This document shows positions 34,340 to 44,492 of a DNA stretch of 64,000 nucleotides, piece by piece. Under the pieces are notes generated by a model. The model saw only the letters and a program-made list of their open reading frames with translations. It was not told where the DNA came from and did no database searches. Origin of the DNA: Sapria himalayana (Eukaryota; Streptophyta; Magnoliopsida; Malpighiales; Rafflesiaceae); assembly GCA_029783825.1 (NCBI GenBank), contig JAREIK010017918.1:1844501-1908500 (forward strand), written 5' to 3'. Position 1 is the first letter of the stretch; the number at the start of each line of letters is the position of its first letter. Made by a program: the position numbers and the translations under genes.

Positions 34340-34830
34340 CATAAAGTAACACACACATGCACAAGTCAGGTTGTAACAACTTAAGTCAAGCAATGACAAC
34401 ACTAGTCAAGTTGTAAAGCATAAGCCAGGTCATGTCATCATAATGAAAGTAGCAACAACACAAGTTAGGTTGCAACGTCATAAGTTAGGTCATGACATCA
34501 CGAGTCAGGTAGTGACAACACAAGTCATGTCATGAGATGAGCTAGCAAGCGCATACACAAGTCATGTCATGTCATCATAATGCAGGTAGCAACAACACAA
34601 GTTAGGTCACAACATCATAAGTTAGGTCATGACATCACATATCAAGTAGTGACAACACAAGTCATGTCATGACATGAGCTAGCATGTGCATGCACAAGTC
34701 ATGTCACTACTGTACATGTCAAGCTACAACATGAAGTAGTATGCTCATCCACAAGTCAGGTTGTGATGGCACAAGTTAGGTCATGACATGAATTAGTGCA
34801 CATGCACAAGTAATGGCACATAAAGAGATG
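34340..34830. repeat. Degenerate tandem repeats, higher-order unit about 137 bp
   Basis: Short units such as 'acacaagtcatgtcatga', 'aagttaggtcatgacatca' and 'gtagtgacaacacaagtca' repeat many times. A longer block at about 34441-34577 recurs at 34578-34714 in the same order (offset 137). Lies in the presumed right LTR of element 2. Confidence 0.8.
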
Positions 34831-34959
34831 CTACTGATAGAAGATTTATGGTTCTCAGAGAAAACATGGGGAGAGAGAGAAATATATATAGAGATGTGCT
34901 CATTTATTTGTTTTTAATAAAATATTTATTGTTCTCAAATAAATCATTTCAATATGCAT

Positions 34960-35260
34960 AATCAAATTTATCCACCACTATGCATAACATTTCATTATGG
35001 ATAAATGTGTTATGCATAAGGAAATGTTTATGCATAACATTTCCTTATGTGTAATGAAACATTGTGCATCAACCCATTCATGCATAACAGTGTGCATCAA
35101 CCCATTCATGCATAACATTGTGCATATTTCATTTAAGTTTCAAAATCATTTTTTCATTAATAAAATTTCTTCATAATTTTATACATAAAACATTATGCAT
35201 AATATGTGCATCATATTCTTAATTCCCAAAATGGAATATGCATAAACATGTTTCCACCCT
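34960..35260. repeat. Cluster of ATGCATAA / ATGCAT motifs
   Basis: Around ten copies of the palindrome ATGCAT, mostly as TTATGCATAACATTTC-like units, including a tandem 'cccattcatgcataaca.tgtgcatcaa' pair at about 35079-35130. Non-coding. Confidence 0.7.
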
Positions 35261-35641
35261 ATTTGTTTTTTAATGATGAAAGGGATTATTTGGAGATTTG
35301 ATATTTGGGTACTAAAAAATAACTCAAATCATATATATTTTTTTTGATTTATGTCCCTAAACATAATAAAATGAGGCCTATAATGTAATTACTTTTATTT
35401 TAGGACCCCTTAACATAATTTCCCCTCTTTATTTTAATATCAATACAAAATTTCTCTTATTTTATATTATCTTTTTTCATTTATTTATTTATTTATTTAT
35501 TTATTGAGACACGTGCATGGTTATGTAAACATTTGAGATATGTAAGTGCAACATTGAAATTTGTTTTTGGGAAAATTGTGCTAAGGGGCCCAAAACTATT
35601 TTTTTTTGTTTGTCTTCTTTTAAAAAAATTTTAAATAAAAG
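35261..35641. other. Non-coding flank of copia element 3
   Basis: AT-rich. Contains phrases ('ttatttggagatttgatatttgggtac', 'ccccttaacataatttcccc') resembling the outer parts of the inverted repeat at 21255-27150 and the sequence at 27220-27300, so probably a member of an old non-autonomous repeat family. A short (TTTA)n lies at about 35480-35505. Confidence 0.35.
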
Positions 35642-35879
35642 TATTAAGAATCACAAAGAAGCACTTTGAAAGATTCATACAAACCATTTTTCACATTTGA
35701 TGAACTAGAGAGATAGTGAAAACCAATATTGAGAATAACAACTATAAACTTCTTCATTTAGGATTTCTCTCTCGTATATATACAAGGCTCCATTTCCTAA
35801 ATATTAAAGCAATGTTTTATAAATTAGTTTATCAAAGTATTTTATTATAAGTTATTTCCTAGACATGAAATAACATGCA
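35642..35879 (-). repeat. 3' LTR (left) of copia element 3
   Basis: 238 bases, from 'tattaagaat' to 'taacatgca' on the + strand. Shares 'gaatcatacaaaccatttt.cacatttgat.aactagagaga', 'cttcatttagg.ttt.cctctcg..tatatacaa' and 'gttatttccta' with the right LTR. Confidence 0.85.
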
Positions 35880-36700
35880 GTGCTCTCCCTCAATTTGGAG
35901 CATGAAGATCATAAATGCTCAACTTGTGAAATAGGCAAATAATTTGAGATTTTCCAAGAGTCTTTATAGAAATATCCACCAGCTAGTTTCTCATGTGGAT
36001 GTGTGACTATGAGGTTACCATATTTCTAACCTGAAGTTCATATTGAACAAATTGACAATCTATTTATATATGCTCCACCCTTTCATCAAAAAAACTAGAT
36101 TAGTAGTAATATATAGAGCAACTTGACTATCACAATGTAGTCACATTGAACATTAGTGGTCAATACCATGAGACAATAATAATGATTTCAACCACTTCAA
36201 TTCATAAGTCATGGTTACCAAAGACTAATATTTAGCCTCCATGGATTATCAAGAAATTGTTGGTTGTTTTTTCATTTTGCAAGAGATAGGTGAAAAATTA
36301 AGCAATATAAAATAATTAGTCAATGATAGTTGCATCAATGGACAATTACCCCAATCACTATCACAAAAAACATATAGTTGCAAATTTTTGTTCTATACAA
36401 TGATATACCTTTATTCTGGACTATGTTTCAGATATCTCAGTATATGCAATTATGCAAAGTAACCTTTCAATTCTTAATTTATGTACAACCCATAAATTAT
36501 GCCAGGATGTGAACCGAATAACATAATTCTAGTAAAATAATAGTCAAGTAAACAAGCCTTCGAATAAGGAATTGATTTTGTTCAGAATTGTGAAACTCTT
36601 TCCCATCATCAAGAGCCAAGTGATAGTTTTGCTCCATTATAATCGAAATATGTCAGGCCCCAAAAATCCAAATTCACTCACAATCTCTATTGTGTATTTC
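35880..36700 (-). pseudogene. Copia RNase H remnant and C-terminus
   Basis: Minus-strand text includes 'LLQNEKTTNNFL', 'IDCQFV', 'LVDISIKTLGKSQ' and 'KLSIYDLHAPN*', all standard copia C-terminal features in degraded form. Confidence 0.75.
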
Positions 36701-36789
36701 TACTGAGAAAGAAATAGGCATTCTTTCTTGTGTGTAACCTCAATGCTAAGAAGATATTTTAGGAAACCTAGGTCCTTCATGTGGAAGTG

Positions 36790-37720
36790 ATTACTAGGAT
36801 TTTTTTAATCTATAATAGCATCATGAGGGGAACCCGCAATAATCAAATCATCCACATAGACAAGAATATGGAAAGTTAAATCATCCTTAATATAGCTAAA
36901 TAAAGAGTGATCCTGGGTTGAGATACCTATCCTGAATAAAATTATTTCTAGAGCTGACATAACTATTAAAGTATTTCTAGAATAAAGAATTATTTCTTTA
37001 TTCATACAAGGATCCTGAATAATGAATCATACAAAAATTTCTAGAGCTAAATAAAGAATTATTTCTTTATTCATACAAGGATCCTGACTTAATAGGTATC
37101 CTGGGTTGAGATACCTATCCTTAATATAGCTAAATAAAGAATGTGGAAGAATTATTTCTAGAACTGAATAAAGAGTGATCTGCATAAAATTGCGTAAAAC
37201 TAAATTATTTCAAAGTAGCAGAAAGATTAACAAACTAATAAAATGGAGTTTCATAATTCATACAAGGATTTCTAGAGCTGACATATCTATCCTGGGTTGA
37301 GAACTCAAATCTATGATGCAACAACATGTATACTTCCACTTCCAAATCACCATAAAAGAATGCATCATGTACATCCATCTAGTAAAATTCTTTCTAGTAT
37401 CATTTTATCTACAATGGTAGACATCTCATTAAAATATATCATTTAAACATGTCAATTACCAAAAACTACTAGTCATCTTTCAATCTCTCAAATAACCCAT
37501 TAGAATTATGATTCACTTTCTAGACCCATTTGCATTTTACAATTTCTTTTATTGTGATAAATCTTTCAATGTCTAGGTTTCATTCCATTCAAGTGTATCA
37601 AATTCTTCTTTCATAATTTTCCTCCAACTATGATCCTTCATTTCCTCATAAAAAATAGTAGGTTCAGAACCTATAATAATTTCTGCCAAGAAGTACTTTT
37701 ATCTCACTTAAAACTTATCA
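36790..37720 (-). pseudogene. Copia reverse transcriptase remnant, locally scrambled
   Basis: 36805-36935 (-) encodes QDHSLFSYIKDDLTFHILVY followed by VDDLIIAGSP, containing YVDD. Upstream of it (36911-37303 on +) the sequence is a patchwork of repeated short segments. The RT N-terminal half is only partly recognisable. Confidence 0.75.
36911..37303. repeat. Local patchwork of repeated segments
   Basis: An exact 37-bp direct repeat occurs at 36982-37018 and 37051-37087. 'tcctgggttgagatacctatc' occurs at 36911 and 37099, and in part at 37290. 'attcatacaagga' occurs a third time at about 37256. 'tttctagagctgacat' occurs near 36947 and 37269. The blocks are in changed order, which suggests complex local rearrangement. 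Confidence 0.9.
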
Positions 37721-38570
37721 CAATTTACACAACGAATTATGGAAAAAAAAAGTATACATGAGGATAGAGAAAACTAGGGTGAAGGAGTAGTGATAGGGTC
37801 TAAAGCTTGAATGATATTGATGATATATCCTTTGAGATACTAGATGGCTTTTGGTTTTGATTCCCCCTACCAAGAGCTTCTTGCGACACACCACAAACAC
37901 CACTCCTAACTCTTGTCGCACTCTCATCCACAACAACATGCATTATTTGAACTTTTAGAATTGAAACGTTTAGTCACTCATCTTCTTGTGCATGTACATG
38001 CACACTACCACTCATATCATCATAATTTTCACTTGTTAAAATGGGCTCATCATCAACAACAACTCCAATATCTTGAGACATTATTGTATCAAAATATCCA
38101 CCAAGGTAGTTTTGTTATAAGCAAAGGGAAACTGATTTTCATCAAAAAACACATTACCAAGAACAAAATATTCTTCATTTTCTAAATCATATAGTTTCTA
38201 TCCCTTTTGTCCATATGGATAACTAATAAAAACACATTTTTGATATTGAGACCTAAATTTATCCTTCATCTGGAGTCTATTATAAGCAAAACATTGGCAC
38301 ACAAAAACTTGGTGTAGAATGCCATTATCTGTGTAAATATTTTCAAACAAGTGAACTTCAGATCATTGCTACTTTTCAAAATTTTCACTCGTTTATTATA
38401 TTGAATTTGAGTCATTAAAAAAAATTATTATTTCAGAAACTACTTCACTCTTTATAGACATTAAGTAACCCAAATTGCTCTCGAATAATCATCAACAACA
38501 ATAAAAAAATAATATGCACAATAACATATAGGAACATTATATCCACCCTATATATCATAATGAATTAAAT
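37721..38570 (-). pseudogene. Copia integrase remnant
   Basis: At 38140-38250 the minus strand reads 'CVFISYPYGQKG*KLYDLENEEYF', a typical integrase C-terminal region. More upstream core pieces are heavily degraded. Confidence 0.65.
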
Positions 38571-38587
38571 AAAAAAAACTCAATTGC

Positions 38588-38803
38588 TCAATTACAACTT
38601 ATAGGAAATACATTTCTAGTTTGTTTAGCACATGCACAAATTTCACAAATGTCATTATTATTCAAGTGTCCCTTTTTGTTACTACAGCTCTTAAATACAT
38701 AACTATGAAGAGACACTACTTGATGAAATGGAAGTCTTTGTTGCCTATGCCACAATTCTTGATTCTCATTAATTACTACTTGATATGTTTGAGTTTGTTT
38801 CAC
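38588..38803 (-). pseudogene. Copia pre-integrase remnant
   Basis: Minus-strand frame with 'LWHRQQRLPFHQVVSLHS' and 'CEICACAKQTRNVFP', matching the zinc-binding GAG_pre-integrase pattern 'LWHxRLGH...C-x2-C-x3-K-Q'. The conserved GH of LGH is lost. Confidence 0.8.
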
Positions 38804-40145
38804 ATGCTTGAATCAATATACCCCTTCATGTTCTTCACCTGCACTAATCAGGATCCTTGAGGTGTAGTTTTGTATCACAAAAAGTTAATTAGTAAACGTG
38901 ACAATGTAATGTGATTTTTAAGAAATTGAGATACTAATAGCAAGTTATAGGTCATTTCTAAAACATACAAAACCTCGCATAAAACTATGTTTTACCCAAT
39001 ACAATCATTCATTCTTTGGTGGCTACCATTTTATTTCTATTAGGCAGCCCCACAATAGAGGGAATATATTAATTTGAATCCATAAACAAAATAATATTAC
39101 CAGACATATGATTTGAAGCACCATTTTAATAATTTACTTGTTAGAAAGAAGCTTACTAGATAATTTTTCAGAAGAAGAAGAAGAGATTTTGGAATTGTTC
39201 ATCTAGTTTACCAATGCTTATCACTACTAATTAGATAGTTCATACAAACCACATCTATCTCCATCCACACCCACTTGTTTCCCCAAAGGTTGTACATGAC
39301 CATGCAGTAGTCGTATTGGCCATAGTATTGTGCCAACAACTGAACCTATCACCATGCGAGGAGTGACCACTATCCCTACCATTTCCTTTTTCATTGCTAC
39401 CACTATTTTCAGATTACCATCAATCTATAAATCCCACTAGTTGAAAGCATGACTCTTGGACCACCTCACACCCTTGCTGCTTCTTTTGTCACAAAATCCA
39501 TTATGTCACTTCATGTGTTTTGTTGAGTAGATAATAGATTGATGTTTTTTTTTTCAGTTATAGCCTTCGAGAAATGGTTTTGAGACTAGGTAGGGTCCAT
39601 AACCAGCCATGACAATGTATCCACATCTACACTTGCAAGTTAATATAGTTGAATGTGCAACCAATTCAACTCGAAATCAGATTCAGTTTCCATAATAGGT
39701 AACAATTAATTTCCCTTTCCACTTACAATCAAGGAGTTGATTATTTAATTCATGCATACAAAGACCTGTTATAATTTAGAATCATCCCCAAAGTTCATCT
39801 CACATCTTTCACACAATTCACAATCATCATAATGCATCGAAATGATAGATCTATGCTGTGGTAGACCCATGCCCCGAGCATGGAATTGACACATACCCAT
39901 TTAATTTTTTATATAACCATCAAAAAACTTGAGTTTGTTCTTTGCTTGAATATTGTTCTTAATCGAGTCATCCCATTCATTAGAGTTTTTTCTTCGAAGA
40001 AGAATAAGTGAAATTACAACACTTGTTTGTTTGGAAGGATATGAATATTAAGAAGAAGAAATATCATATCTTTTGATTATCTTATCTTCATCACATATCA
40101 AGATGAAAAATATGAAACAAATAGATAATTTTCACATTTTTAATC
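38804..40145 (-). pseudogene. Copia protease and gag remnants
   Basis: Between the pre-integrase piece and the primer site, the minus strand is too broken for long open frames. Position and short matches identify it as gag plus protease. A short GAA-type run lies at about 39170-39185. Confidence 0.5.
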
Positions 40146-40158
40146 TACCCCGATATCA

Positions 40159-40384
40159 TGTTAAGAATAAAAAAATACTAAGGAATCATACAAACCATTT
40201 TCACATTTGAATAACTAGAGAGACAAATGAAGCCAATTTTAAGAAAACTACAACAAACCTCTTCATTTAGGTTTTCCCTCTCGCTTATATACAATGCCTC
40301 ATTTCCTAATTAGTAAAGTGGATCATATAAATTATTTTTAAAAAGTATTTTATATGTTATTTTCTAAATATAAAATGCCATGCA
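40159..40384 (-). repeat. 5' LTR (right) of copia element 3
   Basis: 226 bases from 'tgttaagaat' to 'gccatgca' on the + strand, partner of 35642-35879. Confidence 0.85.
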
Positions 40385-40522
40385 ATAAAAAGGGCCTAAA
40401 ATGTAAAATACTTTTATATTGAGTCTATTAAATTTGCAAAGTCAAACAAACCCCTCCCTTTATAAAAAAGGTCATATCACCCTATCATATTATTGCTACT
40501 TTACAAAGGTACGAAAAAACAA
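40251..40522. repeat. Tandem duplication of LTR end plus flank, unit 1
   Basis: 272 bases from 'caacaaacctcttcattta' through the end of the right LTR and into flanking sequence ('cctatcatattattgctac'). Repeated directly at 40523-40790. Thus three partial LTR copies of this family are present. Confidence 0.92.
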
Positions 40523-40790
40523 CAACAAACCTCTTCATTTATGTTTTCCCTCTCACTTATATACAATGCCTCATTTCCTAATTAGTAAAGTGGTATCATA
40601 TAAATTATTTTTAAAAAGTATTTTATAAGTTATTTCCTAAATATAAAATGCCATGCAATAAGAAGGGCCCAAGGTGTAAAATACTTATATATTGGGTCTA
40701 TTAAATGTGCAAAGTCAAACTAACCCCTCCCCTTATAAAAAAAGGTCATATCACCCTATCATATTATTGCTACTTTACAAAGGTACGAAA
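40523..40790. repeat. Tandem duplication of LTR end plus flank, unit 2
   Basis: Near-identical copy of 40251-40522, with small differences such as 'gggcccaaggtgtaaaatac' for 'gggcctaaaatgtaaaatac'. Confidence 0.92.
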
Positions 40791-43060
40791 ACTCATAGTT
40801 AATGACATGATCACAAAACATAGTTCAGTGAGGATCTGTCATCCAATGTAACTTTGCAACTATATGGATCATATAAATTAAAGTGGATGTAAGACTAGAT
40901 ATTAATTCCATAGAAATTATTTTGACAATTCAATCAATTGACATTGAACTAATAACTATACGAGTTGAAAAGATATACTTGGTCTTTGGAAATATACTTG
41001 GCCTCTAAATTGGTGTACATATTTATGTGTGATGATATTTCTTGCTGTTTAGTCAATATTATATTTGGTTGTTGGATAAAAGATGGATTATTGTAAAAAT
41101 ACCCATGTGCCCTTTTGGTATTTAAGGTGACCATCATCTGTTGGACTATCACTACCAATGATGATTCCCTCATAATTATCCCATTGGTATTTTAACACCT
41201 AAACAATATGTTATTTTATGCAAGAGTCATTATCATATTTATTATTTTAGAAAATATATCAATTGCCCTTGATGATTCTTTTGAATATGTATTTCTATTC
41301 TCTAGCCTCCAATTATCTCATAACTTAAAATAATATGGAACTAATTTTATTTTCGCTTTCATCTTTGTAAATGTCATATTTGTAATAATTAAATATATAT
41401 CTTTTCATAACTTTTACCCATGAAAGTGATTTAGGTAAGAATGATTTGCAAGGTTATCATGACCTTATGAATTTCTTCCACTACATGTGCCCCATGACAT
41501 ACCTACCATCATCCACCACGCTGACACATAACTCCCACACTATAATGAAATTTCAAGATAAGATCTTCTACTTAACTCACATATTACTCTAAGATTAGTT
41601 CTTCTAGATAGTATATAATATATTATTTGTAATATATTCAAGCTTTCAACTTCATAAGCATTATACTCATTTTAATTAACATAGCTTAAATTTGAGTTTT
41701 CATACATTAGTTTATCTCACGCATTAAGATTAAAAAGTCTATTACTTCTTTCTATTCAAACTATATGAGCATATCTCATGACTTACCTATCATTATCTTT
41801 CATAGCCGAGATGTATAAATTGACATATTCATGTAAACTTAAATTTTTGGTTCTAAATTATCTTCATATCTATTAGCATCTAAACACAATATCCACATGA
41901 ATGTAAGCTCATAAATTTAAATATTCATGATAATACAATTACATTATCAACCCTAGAATTCAATTTAGCTGAAAATTGGGAATAAAAATGTATGAGACAT
42001 GTTGGAAGGCTTCTCTTGGATTCTATGCTTCCAAATGAATACTCAAACTAATTTCTAAGCATAAAACTCTAATTCTAATTGTGTTTCCTATTGTTCACCT
42101 TGGATTTACCTATAATTGGGATTGATTATGCTTTGCCTAGGGCTAGTGCGTGCCATTTATTCTTTATCTCTATCTTTTTATTTTCTTTTCCAAGTGTAGC
42201 ATTTATACTTATTGATCCTTGTAATACTTTATGTTGAAAACTATGGTACATAATTAAGGTTGTGACTTCATTTCTTTTTAGATCTCCAATAGAGCACAAA
42301 TGTCATGATGTTGGGAATAACAACAACTGATATTTAACTCTTTGTAACAAAATGTCACGTTGTTAGGAATGACCATGAATTTAATAGCGACGTTATGAGC
42401 AAAAAGTTATGATGCTAGAATTTTCATGACAAAATAATGACTTTATACAATACAAAATCATAGTATTGAGAATTAGCAACAACTTTAGTCTTGGCATGTT
42501 GAATAACATGTCATAGTGTTGTGATTGGCCGTGACTAAGTAATTACTTCTGGGAACAAAAAGACATGGTAACAAATGGTGTCATGACCTATATCTTTTAA
42601 TGTTTTGGCTTTATCTTGAATAAATCATGGCTTTGAAATGTGTCATGACTACTTGTAGTTATACCATTGGGGTATTTGACTACTGTAACATGAAAATAAT
42701 ATCACCATAATTAAGAAGTTTAGAGCTAGTGCAACCATGATTCCAAGAAAATATCATGGCCATGATGATTTTGTTATATAGTGAAATTTATTTTAACTTG
42801 GTGGTATATTCATGGTGTACAATGAAAGTAACAATTGTTTTGGTAGAGTTGTTGCCAAAAAACAAATATTGTAACTACATAAAGCTACAGTGGAATTGTC
42901 ACGTCTCCATCCAAACATAACTAATTTTATTTCCAAATAGCACAATTTATTTGGTATTTTGAGTATCAAATAAACCAATATACTAAAAGTATTACTCATT
43001 CTTGAGTAATAAATCTTTCTCCAAACAACCAAACCAAACAAAAAATTATCCATAACATTA
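40791..43060 (-). repeat. LTR-like repeat R1 (Athila/Tat-type gypsy LTR, by inference)
   Basis: About 2.27 kb, non-coding. Aligns along its length with 49670-51990 and 57675-60773 in the same orientation and with 44493-47321 in reverse. Shared landmarks include 'tatttggttgttggat', 'atgtgcccttttggtat', 'catgacttacctatcat', 'gattaatt..tttgcctagggct' style text, the CATGAC-rich part (42300-42780), and the end 'aatttatttggtattttgagtatcaaataaacc'. Strand is given for the element orientation deduced from copy R3. Confidence 0.65.
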
Positions 43061-44492
43061 ATATCACAAGAAAATCAAATTATAACATCATCATGAAAGA
43101 AAATGTATACATCTCAACATGGTAAAAAAGCAGAGTAGTATGACTGATTGCTAGAAACAAAATCTCAAAATGGGAACTTTGCTCTTGAGGGTTCAAATGG
43201 TGGTATAGATATTGAAGGTTTCTCTGGATTCTTTTTCATTTCTATTCATTTCATCATTTGCATAATCATGTTGCATAGTACATCCTATTTCTTTCTAATA
43301 GAATTCATGGTGTCTTCAAATAAACCAAGAGCAAAGAATATTTACTTCTAATTCTCAATAAAATTTCTCACATCTTCAATTCATTGCTTCTCCCTATATT
43401 TTGTATTTTTCTTTATTTTTGAATCTTGTTCCATGATCATCTTCTTTTGCTTCTCTACAATGGACCAATACAGCTTACCAAATGAATTATGACTTCTCAT
43501 CACTTATTTTCCATTCACTTAATTTCTTCCTCAAAGTCCAAGATTTTCATAATATGTGCTTCAAATTTCTCTTGGGATGACATGAATAGATGTTCCTTCT
43601 ATTGGAGATGCATCTGGCATAATGCATCTCTTTTGATGCATATGTCTTAATTTCTTTTTCTTATAAGATCTTTTCATAATATGAATAGATTTTCATAATA
43701 TAAGATCTTTTTCTTATATTCTTTTGATGCATTCTTTTCACTTATTATTTCTTTTCTACAATTCTTCCATTAAGGTGGTATGCATGTGTCTTAATTACAC
43801 TCTCAAACACTTGCCTCCGCTATCTACTTCACATATTATCCTATTTAGCATATGAATTAATTCTCCAAATTCTTTTTTTATTTTGATAAGTAATATCTGA
43901 GTAGGTCTAGTCACTCTTCATCATGTAGTTCTCCACGTCTTTATTTTGCTTCTTCATCGACCTTAGGGAAGGTGACATATCTTGCCCAACTTCAGTCAAT
44001 TATTCTCCTCCAAGAGTCTCCTTTTCCTTCTTAATTTCTTCAAGTCCTTTTTTAATACCCTCCAATGTTAGTGAAGACATCCATGAGCATAATTTATAAT
44101 TGTCTTAATATATCAAGACTCTCGTGACTTGGAATAATAAATTAATTTTCTAGAAATTTTACCTTCCAATAAATTGAGGATAAATTTCTCCAAAATTTTT
44201 CCCACATTGATTTTTAATCCTTTAACTATGGCAAAAAGTAATATCACCCTATCTAGCATGGTAGTGAAGAATTGAAGGGTCAACTGTAAAATAGAGCATA
44301 GAAAATATAATCAAATATTGTTCTCCACCATGAGTTTCTTCCACACAAAGTGTCCATAAGTACTTTTTGATGAAATCCTCCATTCTCTTTTTTCCACCCA
44401 TCAATGTCATGACTATGCTTTGTAGTTTGGTCGAATGTTTATAGATTTAAAAGTTGTACCATCAATTTCTATTCACAATCCAAGTATCTCAT
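43061..44492 (-). other. Probable gypsy-type internal sequence, non-coding as read
   Basis: T/C-rich on the + strand; on the minus strand it reads as Lys/Glu-rich, stop-filled frames (for example around 43900-44040). It lies between two LTR-like repeats of opposite orientation. No catalytic motif was recognised. A small duplication of 'cataatataagatcttttc'-like sequence is at 43665-43725. Confidence 0.35.

Larger units (their letters stand above)
27490..34830 (+). mobile_element. Ty1/copia retrotransposon, element 2, heavily rearranged
   Basis: Gag, protease, integrase, RT and RNase H remnants follow in order on the + strand. They end at 'DLHAPT*' and the polypurine tract TTGAGGGGGAGTATTGG (about 34173-34189), a typical copia 3' end. 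The body contains a 1.05-kb tandem duplication, a 1.38-kb solo LTR and a 343-bp LINE-like insertion. All frames are broken. The right LTR probably starts at about 34183; its end is uncertain and the left LTR is not recognised. Confidence 0.8.
35642..40384 (-). mobile_element. Ty1/copia retrotransposon, element 3, inactivated
   Basis: Two similar LTRs flank a 4.28-kb internal region read on the minus strand. Next to the left (3') LTR lie the polyprotein end 'YDLHAPN*' and the polypurine tract TTGAGGGAGAGCAC (minus strand). Next to the right (5') LTR, 'ccccgatatcatg' is the reverse complement of a primer site like TGGTATCAGAGC. RNase H, RT, integrase, pre-integrase and gag pieces follow in copia order. 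Numerous stops. Confidence 0.88.

Noticed and set aside
34340..34830. CRISPR-like regular repeats
   Set aside because: Units are degenerate, without constant repeats and unique spacers, and the DNA is plant nuclear. A minisatellite in an LTR explains it.
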